Shown: positions 1 to 10,615 of the stretch, piece after piece | Position numbering within the stretch: position 1 is the first letter of the stretch | Layout of the letters: every line of letters starts with the position of its first letter | NCBI GenBank assembly: GCA_025716815.1 | Contig: JAIXMN010000033.1 | Location: 62,001 to 126,000 of the forward strand | Length of the DNA: 64,000 nucleotides | Reading direction: 5' to 3' | Source: Dichotomocladium elegans | Lineage: Eukaryota; Mucoromycota; Mucoromycetes; Mucorales; Lichtheimiaceae | Made by a program: the position numbers and the translations under genes | Notes under the pieces: model-generated | Database searches by the model: none | What the model saw: only the letters and a program-made list of their open reading frames with translations | Told to the model about the DNA's origin: nothing

Positions 1-55
1 TCTTAACAAGGCAATGTCAGTCACCGATAACACTTGGCGCCTTTCACAATCTCAC

Positions 56-765
56 CTAAGCGAATTCCTTGCACCGCAGATTTCGATCCCTTGGCCTGGA
101 TCGCTTGGAATTCGCTCTCCGTCTCGCCTTTGCTCAACAGCAAATCAGCAACGCTCCCCGACTTAATGGTGAGATTAGGATATGACTGGAGATATTCTTG
201 GAGGTTCCGTTTGTAGATTTTTCTATCGATTTGGGCTCTAGGTCCCTATCAGGTATTCGAACACAGCGACCATGTTAATATCCCTCTCTTCTTGGAAATC
301 ACATTATTCGAGCATACATAAACAGCTGGACCCTTGGACCGGTTAAGAACTTTGAACTGGATACCAGAAAGGTCTGTCGATCCGACCACAATTACACATC
401 GGGTATCAATGGCAATATTTATGTCGTGCTTACCGGAAATACGACCGCAGACACCGTCAAGAGCGTCTATTTCTCGGACAAGGACACCCTTTCCGACTCC
501 TCCAAAAGAAGGATTGCATGACATTTCACCTGTTCCAGTGCTAGTGAGAAATTTACGCTTTCCGATTTTGAAGCAAAGTATAAACCAATTTACCGATCGT
601 GTCTGTATTTTGAGTTATCAAAAGTGTCCGTGCACCCACGCGAGCAGCTGCTGTGCATGCCTCTGTACCGGCATGACCACCTCCAATAACAATGACATCA
701 AAGTCTAATGCTTGAGCAGGCCGAGCGTAATGTCTTCGAGCGATCAACTGAAGTGATCGGTGCAT
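56..765 (-). CDS. MTO1: MTO1/GidA-family tRNA-modification protein, 5' part
   Basis: Mitochondrial MTO1 (bacterial MnmG/GidA) is the FAD-dependent partner that installs the 5-taurinomethyl or carboxymethylaminomethyl group on wobble uridine of mitochondrial tRNAs. Exons on the minus strand are 765-594, 529-434, 373-318 and 245-56, with GT-AG introns. The last intron runs off the left edge, so the C-terminal two thirds are missing. The model starts with an Arg-rich stretch (residues 1-17) typical of a mitochondrial presequence. Next comes the Rossmann FAD-binding motif [11 protein letters not shown] (about residues 26-36), then the family signature MSCNPSFGG (about 60-68), REIDALDG and [13 protein letters not shown]. 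Junctions were placed so that these conserved blocks run on without a gap. The start is the first ATG of the open frame. The family assignment is very secure. Confidence 0.93.
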
Positions 766-2029
766 GCTGGATAAAGAAGAGCAGTGCTCAAGTAGAAGAA
801 GGGGAAGTCACGGTTAACAAACATTTCCAAATTTGGAGAGCAATTTCGCAGAGCGGAAAGCGTTATTGGAACCAATACCAACTGCGTTCCTAGCGGGCGG
901 AGAAAGAGGCCTTTGGATCATCGGGGCAGAATCGAAACCAACGAACCATCTCTGAAAAAGATTCCGCGAGATATCAAACTCTGGAGAATACTAATAGACA
1001 TTCTCATTGTCAGACATTAACATACGGCGATCTTTACGAGAGACAGGGTTGGTGAGACCCGTTGAGCCAGTGAGCTGGAGGTATCGATGACACAAGATAT
1101 CTTGCGCAAATACACTAATGAGTGCCGATGTATACGGCAGATGAGGATATACCATGGCTTGCGCCTTGCACCACTTAGCTTTTTAGTAGCTTTTAAAGGA
1201 CTACCAGACGACGGGTGAGAAAGATGCAGTTGTCAGAGATCATTATATCAGGTTGTCGTTTGAGTGACGGGTGATCCTCTCATGGCATTTCAAAGAAGCG
1301 TGAGCTTTCATACTACTTATAACTTCTGGACCATCCAGAATTATAATAGCCACTAGAATATCCACGGCTTCAAGAGCGCGTTTCATCGATAGGTATTTTT
1401 ACCATCTCATATGCCAGTGGTTGACTCTTTCACAAGCTACTGGAACCTCTTCCACCGTAATTCATGCAGCAATCGTTCTGATTTGCAGTACGATTATGGA
1501 ATGCATGATCCTCTACGTAGCGTGTTGGTTTTCATATCACAAATCCACAATGTCGGCGTTAGCCCCATCGAAAGATATTAGAAACTTATATCAATCCACG
1601 GCTTCCATCTGTTCCGCATCGCTAGTGAGAAGGACGGGTGTGTAGGGAACAACTTAGAGTCAAACACCAGCAGTCGTGTATCTTAAAAGGTCAAATTCCC
1701 CTTTATCCGCAGGAAGACTGGGTGGCCGATGATGTTCGTCCCGTAAATGAGAGTAATAGAATACGGGCTATTGATTGCGTCGAAGGTTATAGTTGATTTT
1801 ATTTTATAGTATTTGGATCGATCTATGTAATTGAACAAAGTGTTGTAGTGTTTCTTTCAGACGTGGCAGCGCTGAGGGAACATGTGGCTTTGATGATCAG
1901 GATTACGTTGGTTTGAATTCCTTGCCTTCGCCCACAGAGGATACATACAATACTTATTGAGAATATTGCGCAGTAGCTAATGCAATTAGTGCTTTCTCAA
2001 GCATCTTACGGCTGAACTGCTCAAAATAT
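766..2029. other. Intergenic region between MTO1 and transposon copy A
   Basis: About 1.26 kb without a supportable gene. It must hold the MTO1 promoter just above 765. The open frames here (for example 1421-1645, plus) are short, have no recognisable motif and are not joined by plausible splice sites. Confidence 0.6.
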
Positions 2030-2221
2030 TACTTTATTTTCAAAAATAAATATCGGAAACAAGATAAAATAGTGTCGCACAAAATACAAAAAACAAAAAA
2101 GATGTCGCATAGAATTGTATAAAGTTGTCGTATCAGTAGGTAAAAAGATTTCGCATCCATGGATGAAAACCTGTTAGTCAGCAGAAAACACTACTCCTCC
2201 ATACGCTTTTACTTACACTCA

Positions 2222-2273
2222 GGGTTCCGAAGAACCCAGAGTTATTCTGGGTAGTCCCGGCGATAACCGGGAC
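2222..2273. repeat. Hairpin block inside transposon copy A
   Basis: Three consecutive inverted repeats: GGGTTC/GAACCC (2222-2237), ACCCAGA/TCTGGGT (about 2234-2252) and GTCCCGG/CCGGGAC (2254-2273). Two of these stems, ACCCAG/CTGGGT and GTCCCGG/CCGGGAC, recur in copies B (22411-22460) and C (55130-55190). Function unknown; the position between transposase stop and left terminus is constant. Confidence 0.75.
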
Positions 2274-2531
2274 AGAGACACAGGAGGAGAGAGCCAGCGC
2301 ACCAGAAGAGACAGGTGATGGCTGCCAGGGCGCCAGACGAGGGAAGGAGTGAGAAGGCTGTCCAGGAATTCCTCTCTTCCATGGCTCATCAAGTACGGGT
2401 ACGATTGGTTAATCTAAAAAGGACAGTGGATGTTAGTTGCATAATCATACCGGATAAGACCATGGAAGAGAGGGTCGGGATGAAGTTGATGGAGAAAGGA
2501 GATTCCTCGGCTGTCCAATATTTATAGGAAA

Positions 2532-3367
2532 TCAAGGAGCAGAAGAAATTTCTTTGTGATAAACGATGCTGCAGTAGATACAGCGGCAGTTAACTAAGCA
2601 CATATGAGAATGAGAAACAAAATCTTCGAAATCGCTCAGCTTTAGTTTATTGGATGCCTCGCTGATCTGTGTTATCAACGTCTCGCTTTCCAAAAAGCTA
2701 TTGCATTTAACTTTGCTCTTGATCACTGACCAATACTGCTCAATTTGATTGAGTTCAGGCGACTATGGTGGAAGATAAGCATATCGATATCCTCGAGACT
2801 CGATGTATTCAGAGATATCCTGAGCCGTATGTATAGGTGCATTATCCATTACCAAATAATGGCCCTTCATATGTTCATACTTACCCATCTCGTCCATTGC
2901 TGCCTTATGGAAGCTGAGATACAGTAATGTCCAATTACGGTTCCTCTGGTCGCAACTTCCGATTGACCTATCCTCTTTCTTTTCTTGGTTGGTGGCTGTG
3001 GGAGTCTCAAGATACATTTAATGGTGCCTGATGCTGAGGTTGCTCCCAACATTGTGGTTGTCTTTGTTCTTGTCTTTGGTACTGTAAACACTGCAGCAGT
3101 CCCTTTCTTGGACCATGCCATGATGCGTTTCATATTAATATGGAATCCAGACTCATCAAAAAAAATGCAGTTTTTTCCAGCGTTGATGTCGGTCATGTCC
3201 CATCTGCGCACCCATTCAAGGCGCTCTTGGATTTTTGCATCGATATTCCTGTCTACAGGCTGAAACCGAGCCATTTTCAATGACAAGTTGCATTTGTTTT
3301 TCATAAATTGATGGAGCGTTGTTTTGAATACTTCGAGACCCTCGAATCTCTGGAGCAGTTGGTCCAT
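2532..3367 (-). pseudogene. Transposase remnant of copy A (DD34E, Tc1/IS630 type)
   Basis: The best preserved part of the transposase, read from 3367 down to 2532 in two overlapping frames (3367-2867 and 3017-2532), so at least one frameshift lies near 2870-3017. The first block carries the FDESGF catalytic aspartate. The second carries MDNAPIHTAQD, then an in-frame TAG (2763-2765) inside LPP.SPELN, then IEQYWS with the catalytic glutamate and the C-terminal tail. The original N-terminus with its helix-turn-helix region lies at about 3810-3400 and is more eroded; the ATG seen in copy B has been lost. The enzyme would have cut and pasted the element at TA sites. This copy cannot encode a working protein without recoding. 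Confidence 0.85.
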
Positions 3368-4017
3368 CAGCTGCTCTAGGAAATGGATGGATTTTCATCA
3401 ACGCGTTCTAAAATTATACTTTTATGCTCTTTATTGAGAAATCGCAAACGACCTCTGCTTTTACGTTTCTTAGAAATGCTGGCAAGGTCCTTTTCGTACT
3501 GTAATATCCATCGCTGGGCTGAACGAATATGGAGTCCTAGCAGCTGATGCACTCAAGACCTTCTCAAACATCCGTTTGAAAAATCCGACCATGTCTTGGT
3601 CAGTGTATGCTGAGTAACTGCGCTTGCTCCCCCGCTTCTTTCATCCTAATGTCTGTATCCTTTGGCTGGGGAATGTGCGTGGCAGCTATCTTTGCACGAT
3701 ATGCTACGCAGATATTCAGTGTGAGAACAAACGGATTGAAGTGAGTACATTTCCTCACCAATGACATAGTCTATAGGTTCAGGACAGCCACACTCATCAA
3801 CGACATGGCCTTGGGCCCCCTAAAGAAAATAGATTGTATTTTTCCGATCCTGCGACTTCGGAACAGGCAGGGTGATTTTGAAAAATAGTGTACAACTGCG
3901 ACGAACATTCAAGCCTCGGCGTTTCAAATTTAAGCCCGAGATTGCTAGGCGCGCTTAAAGAGACATGGAAGAGGGACATAGCTGCTTGCTTATTTACTTC
4001 CTACTCTTACCCCTTTG

Positions 4018-7000
4018 ATGTTTGAAAAGTCGCTCACGGATCTTATCCGTGGCATTCGCGCTAACAAGAAGAACGAGCAGAAGTACATTCAAGTATGCCT
4101 GCAGGAAATTCGGAATGAAGTCAAGTCGAACGATATCGATATCAAAGGTGTTGCGGTCGCTAAGCTCACCTATGTACGTTCTTTTCTTTTGCCATCAAGA
4201 CACTCTGTATATGTGTGCTAGAAGAATTCTTTAATTTTCATAGCTGCAAATGCTCGGCTATGACATGTCCTGGGCTTCATTCCATATCGTTGAAGTCATG
4301 TCGAGTCCTAAACTAGTTCACAAGAGAACCGGCTACTTGGCAGCCGCACAATCGTTTCAGCAAGACACCGATGTCCTGATGCTCACCACCAATCTAATTA
4401 AAAAGGTGAGGGAGCTTTTTCCTCTGTAGCGAAGGTTCTGGATGTGTTTCACGCAATAAGCACACATGCAAACACACACGCAGACAGTCTGAGAGAGACG
4501 GGCACATTCTCGAATGCAAATATGCATGGTCTCTAAAAGATTAGCTGATGAAATTGTGAACAGGATTTGGCGTCAGCTTCTGCGCTCGAAATCGGTATTA
4601 CAGTCAATGGCCTGTCGCATATTGTTACGCCTGATCTAGCACGGGATTTGAGCCAAGATCTTGTATCTATGCTCAACCACTCACGTCCTTATATCCGCAA
4701 GAAGGTCGTTCTTGTTTTATACAAGGTGTTTCTCAAGTTCCCAGAAGCACTTCGTCTGAGCTTTCCTCGGCTCAAAGAGAAGCTTGAGGATCCTGATGCG
4801 TGTAAGAAAAGGATGAGAAAAGTGGAGAAGGGACAACCCGAAAGGATAGAGGTGTTTATATTATCAACATAATAGCTGTCGTGTCTGCCACGGTCAGCGT
4901 CATTTGCGAGCTCGCTCGAAAAAATCCTCGGAATTACCTACCGCTTGCGCCTCAACTCTTTCGGTTGTTGACTACTTCTTCAAACAACTGGATGTTGATC
5001 AAGATTATTAAGATGGTAAGGACAAAAGAGATCGAAATATTGAGGAATTGCGAGCACATCGGTTCTGAAATCGCCGTTTATACTTTATGCATCCTTATGC
5101 ACATGAAACATAGTTTGCTTCACTCACACCATTAGAACCACGCTTGGTCAAGAAACTCCTACCGCCTCTAACTTCGCTTATCCAGACGACACGCGCCATG
5201 TCAGTGTTGTATGAATGCATCCATACAGTGATCACGGGAGGATTCCTAGAAGCCGCAGGCGATGCCAGCCATGCCCTGGCAGCTACTTGTGTCAGCCGTT
5301 TGCGCAAATTCTTGGAGGATCCGGATCAGAATCGTAAGTTTCCTTGACATAGCGACGACAACCCCAAGATACGGACTAAATGGACTAAATTATGATGTGC
5401 ATCCGTAGTGAAATATGTTGGTCTTTTGGCCATGAGCCGATTCTTGACTACCCACCCGAAGCTTATCGCAGAGAACAAGGATATCGTGTTAGAATGCATT
5501 GATGACGAAGATTTCAGCATTCGTCTCCGTGCTTTAGATCTGGTGGTTGGAATGGTAAGCGCGCTTGAAACGTGTGTGCATGAAAGGGCCATAAGGAAAA
5601 CAAAGCACTCATCGGTCAGCAATTCATGCTTGCAGGCCAATAAGAAAAGTCTTGTGGATATTGTGAAGCGCTTGATCGCCCACCTCGTTCCTCCAGATGA
5701 AGATGATGTCTCTCTGCACGAAGCTTCTGCTGTTCTTGACCCAATTTATCGCACAGATATCGTCAATCGCATTATTTACATTTGCAGTCAAAACCAGTAC
5801 AAGAATATTGCCAGTTTCGAATGGTACATTGGCGTGCTCGTGGGTCTCGCCCATGTCTCTGGCGTTACCGTTGGGGACGTGCTGACAAAACAGCTGATGG
5901 ATGTTGCTGTCCGAGTCAAGAGTGTACGACATTTCGCCGTTAAGCAGATGGTAAGTATGTGGCTATTTGTCAGAAATACTAAGACACATTGTTAATTCTG
6001 TAATGATCTATCAGTTCCGACTACTTTCTGACAAGCAGATTTTGCAAACAGCGAAGAAGCGAGATAGCAACATTGAGGTCATGTCTGCGGCTGCCTGGAT
6101 CTGTGGCGAGTATTGCAGGTAAGCTGAGAAATATGATTGATGCAAGCCGAATTAATAAGAGCCCATCACAGTCTACTCGACAACATTCCTGCTACACTCG
6201 AATGCCTGCTCACCCCACATGTTGTTGACATGCCTTCGAATGTTCAAGCAATCTATATCCATAACATCATCAAGATCTACTCCTTCTGGGTGAATGAGCT
6301 TGTCGACGAATGGAACGCCGAATTGCAACAAGAATTCTTGAAGGTGACAGAGGTGATGCAAAGCAAGGTTGGAATGTTCACTCGCAGCTCAGACTTGGAA
6401 GTGAAAGAGCGGGTAAGTATACCTGGAGATCAACGATAAGGATAGAATCAACAAGGAGAACTAATAAGAGAAATGTGTTATTAGGGTTACAACGCCAAAG
6501 CGATCTTTGATCTTGTGGTTGATGTAATCGAGAAGGAGCAGAATGATACACGCGCCCCCACACTACTCTGTGGTCTCTCTGCTCTATTCTCTATCCACGA
6601 GCTAAACCCGGTTGCACCAAAAGCACAGAAGAAAGTCCCTATACCCGACGGCTTAGATCTAGACCAGTGGATCAACGAGCCTTTACCTGAGCTTGTCTTT
6701 GATTCAGATTCAGATACTGCATCTATGGACACCCTTCAGTTCGATCCTGAGAATAAGAATATATACAAGAAGAAAAAGAAGCACACTAGACGATCTTCTC
6801 CCAGCGATGACGAGGAGAATATTGAAAAGGTATCCTGGGACACTCTGATCCTGAAGAGAGGGCGTATACATGGGCTTGTGCTAATATGCTGATGAATGAT
6901 CATATCAATAGCGACGTGCTGCGCGCCTCGAAGCAAGACGCAACGATCCCTATTATATCATGGCAGAAAAATCGAGTCATCCCAAACATGAGACATTGCT

Positions 7001-8595
7001 GGATATCGAGGAAGATATCGATGCGATTCCGGTTGTTAAACTCTCCATTGATGACTTTGATCATGGCAAAAAGAAGAAATCGAGGAAGGGCAAGAAGAAA
7101 CAGATGGGACTATCCAACCCGCCACCCCCTGTGATTGTTCCTGAAGAAATGCCTGACGATGCCGTCGAGTCGGCCAGTGACCAAGAAACTGGGGCTAATG
7201 CTAAAGGCATTGGGGCGCTTGCCTATAACAAAAGTCAAGGATATAAAGACATTTTCGCATCTGACGATACAGTCCTTAATACCGTTGATCTTTCTAAACC
7301 GTTGGGGGCAGAAGAGAAATTTCCGCAATTGAAGGCATACTCAAGTCCTGAAGACGCGCGTCGATTAGCAGAAGCACGGGCACGGGAAGAGCGCAAAGCT
7401 CGGCGGTCAGCATCTAAAGCCCCAATAGCGGTCATCCCTACCACCAAGTCCAGTCAGGTATTTTACTGGAAAATCTGCTGAACTTATTGAAGGGCCCCGG
7501 AAGCTAAACGCTTTCGTATAGATGGCAGATGATGACGGTGGGAAGAAAAAGAAAAAGAAATCCAGGACGTCAAAAGATTCAAAATCCAAATCCAAATCGA
7601 AGTCCAAATCGAAATCCATCGAAAAGAAGCTGAAGGAGGAATCAGAGGTCAGTAGCAAGGGTAATATTCCATGCATCTCCACACTGACACGAAACATAGG
7701 AAAATGGAGATACTGCGGAAGTTCAGGATTTACCAGTTGCTCCGTTGATAAACGACACGAATGTTGCGCTATCGGAGCCGTTCAGCGTACTTATGCAAGA
7801 TGACATCGCAGTTGTAAGCAATTAACATACTCCAACAACGCTCGCTCTTATTCTTTTTTTTTTTGGAAGGATGCTGTTGTTTTACTGACGGACGAACATG
7901 AGGAGGGCCTAAACGTGATCAGCGCCAAATTATATTTGACCAACAAGTCCACGGAAGCTTCATTCTCAAACTTGCGGATAACACCCATTGCCTCTTTTGA
8001 TTTCAGATACCTGGATCAAAAACGTTTAACGGACGTTGCATCATTTTCTGACTCTTTGGACCTTGCACCTAGCCAGACCATTACCATGATGGGTTATTTT
8101 GCAGTATTGGGCGATGTGCGACGTGGCTTATGTTTGCGCTGCGATCTTCAATATGATATTCAGGATTCCTCTGCGCTTAACCAACACAATCTCGAGATCC
8201 CCGTAAGCGCAAGTGTGTTTGTTGTTGCGCCGCAGCATCCGATGGACCCTGCTCGATTTGCTGCGTTATTGGCCGAGCATGGGAGCGAATTTGACTATCG
8301 AGACACAGCAACTCTCCAGCTTCCAGTGATAGACGGTACGGCGTTAGATCAGGCCCTTATTACAGCGCTGGGAACCATCACCGGTAAATTAAAACTTCAG
8401 GTTGTGGAAGTTGTTCCTGGTGCTGCATCCTTGTATGCGAAGAGCGTTCAAGGCGCCCAGGTGGCTGGTCTTCTCAAATATGACCTGTCAACCGCAGAAC
8501 AAGACAAGACGGCGATAATTTCTATTGATTTGAAATGTACAGATGATGGATTTCTGGAAGCCTTCATGGATGAGACAGCGTCAATTCAATTGTAA
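4018..8595 (+). CDS. APL5: AP-3 complex subunit delta
   Basis: The large delta subunit of the AP-3 adaptor sorts cargo from late Golgi or endosomes to the vacuole or lysosome. I assembled 14 exons: 4018-4173, 4244-4405, 4564-4801, 4876-5015, 5114-5333, 5409-5554, 5636-5950, 6015-6118, 6172-6412, 6485-6829, 6912-7457, 7522-7647, 7700-7813, 7870-8595. They encode 1192 aa, a normal delta-adaptin length. The N-terminal adaptin alpha-solenoid is clear: MFEKSLTDLIRGIRANK at the start, PYIRKKVVLVLYKVFLK, EKLEDPDASV and NNWMLIKIIK. An acidic, then Lys-rich hinge follows (repeated KSKSKS around residues 895-910), then a C-terminal ear. Every junction keeps frame. The ATG is preceded by CCTTTG, and transposon copy A ends 125 bp upstream, so the promoter is very short or partly transposon-derived. 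Confidence 0.95.
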
Positions 8596-10615
8596 CAATA
8601 TAGAATTTTTTCCATCTATTTTACCAAAAAAAAAAAAATGGTCGAGTTAATAGCCCATGCCTTTTCATCACCTCGCTGAAATTTTTTATGTACACATATG
8701 GATATTGCACATAGTGTGGTATTCACTGTAGAGGTCAATGATACTACTATGTGTACGGGTACATTAATGTGAATTCCTTCCAAATAAAAATGACATCGAG
8801 CTGTTGGGCATAGGTCATACATAAGGCAGGAAGGAAGCTTTGCTTCCAACATTGATTCTGAGCACAGGAATGTCTTGGTTCTGCTGCTTCTACTGTTGAC
8901 AGCCATTCAGGATCGGTGGTTGAACCCGACAATGCATGATCTTTACATATTGCTTTTACATAGAACTCATCTCCCAGTGCGTACACACAACTACTTCACT
9001 TTGTTTCATCTCAGAAAAGAAAAAGTCAGATCTTTGTTGGTGAAGATAGTTGGTGTACACGCTGGAGAGGGTGCCTTTCTTTCTCGACAAGCGTACGATT
9101 CTACTATGTAGGCTTAATACCACACGGTTGGAATGCTCGAACTAAAGCGCCCATGCCGCTCTTTTTTTACACCCGTGTATGCTATGTATTATTCTGTTAA
9201 CGCCTTCTCTCTGCTATTTTGTGATGGCGGTCACAAGACCAGACCGAAAGGAGACACCTTTTCTCCTCACCCGCATCATCCTTCTTCTCAGCGGCGATAC
9301 ACGCTGGGAGGGGTGGGGAACGTAACTGCGGAAAAGAATCAAACGAAAGACGAATCCAGTGGCAGTTTCACCGGGTGTATGCGGAAAGACAGGCGGCACC
9401 TCGAGTGAAGGCGACGACGAAGCGACGGCAGGGACAAGCAAGGGGAACACCGGAAGCATTGGTTTTTCAATGAAAAAAAAAAAAGGCGGGGGGAGGGCAG
9501 GGAAGGCCCTGCTCAAAGGCAAGCCATAGCATGGCCTCCACCGGGTGGTCCGGTTATCCCTTTTTGACCCTTTCTTCCAACAATTTATCAAGTACGGGGT
9601 GCGATGGGATAATCGACATAGAGATTCATCATCCTTCTCCGTGCATGCGACTTCTATTTATGTGATCCTGCGACTTCCTATTCTCCAAGTAATGGCGCAA
9701 TGGGCAGATAATTGCAGACTTCAGGATTGAGCATGTTGGCTATTGCATGAATTACAATATCCCATTCCCGGGTACAAAATTCCCAAATTGCCGGGGGCAA
9801 TAGTAACAGATCAGGAAGAGCTGGGATTTACTAACACCTCCTTTTTACATAAATCCCATATTTACTAAGACCTACATGGAATAGCATTCATAAGATGCCA
9901 GTAAATGAAGAGAACTGTCATATCTCAATAGCTCAACGCCGACTCCTTTGTAAATGAACTATGACTTTTTGCAGATTGCCAAGCATTCCACTTTGGTGTT
10001 CGTTTAGGTGGATTCTTTTATATGACAGATCATCAAGGGAATATTCAATGTGAATTCTTTTTAACCAGGTTCTATATAGCTACTTTTGATCTGTGATGCA
10101 AGCGCTGGCAGCAAGGCAGTTTTGGCGAATTAGATGGGGGGGAGGAGGAAAAAGAAGGCTTGAGCTTGCATTGAGAACGACTGTCGGGTCCCAAGGCATT
10201 TTGAACGTGTACTTGCTGGATCGCATATTGATTACTATCATCCCGCTTGTACGTACAGTCTATTTTGTGGTTATACTAACGCTGTGTATGGTGTACTGCC
10301 TATTCCTTTGCGAGAAGATATCAGCGCATTGTTCCAAGCGAGGTTCGTTTCCTAGAAGAGTGTATATATGCATATGGAAGTTTCGGAAATGACCTACGGC
10401 ACATGTACCTCCAAAGAGGTTCCCTGCCACTTGTTCGCTGACGCATCCGGAATAACCTCCGGCCGCTGGAAGGTTGCATTTTTGGGTTTCAATGCAATCC
10501 GATAGCCCAAAGTTACACAGCCATTATCGGCTGACCTGAACGCTTTTTTTCTGCCTCTCTTGGGTTGCTCTGCTTTGGTCCCTCTCTCTCTCTTTTTTTT
10601 TTTTTTTTTCTCGTT
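8596..10615. other. Intergenic region between AP-3 delta and AP-4 epsilon
   Basis: About 2.0 kb. A poly(A) tract (8627-8638) follows the AP-3 delta stop. Open frames on both strands (such as 9214-9591 minus and 8747-8986 minus) have no recognisable domain and look like low-complexity chance frames. A CT tract running into T18 (about 10581-10610) sits directly before the next start codon. Confidence 0.6.

Larger units (their letters stand above)
2030..3892 (-). mobile_element. Tc1/IS630-like DNA transposon, copy A (decayed)
   Basis: A 1.86 kb element bounded by TA and by imperfect terminal inverted repeats: TACTTTATTTTCAAAAATAA on the left, and on the right the complement of TACACTATTTTTCAAAATCA. 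The same ends occur in copies B and C. The transposase is read on the minus strand (about 3810-2532) and is broken by frameshifts. Its pieces hold the three catalytic positions: FDESGF, MDNAPIH and SPELNQIEQYWS. The last two acidic residues are separated by 34 residues, the DD34E spacing of Tc1/IS630 enzymes. A TAG at 2763-2765 interrupts the LPP.SPELN motif. Between transposase and left end lie a block of hairpins (2222-2273) and a frame on the opposite strand (2315-2527). The right end is only 125 bp upstream of the AP-3 delta start codon. Confidence 0.9.

Noticed and set aside
9214..9591. 126-codon minus-strand open frame
   Set aside because: Contains poly-Phe from an A-tract and low-complexity Pro/Arg sequence; no family likeness.
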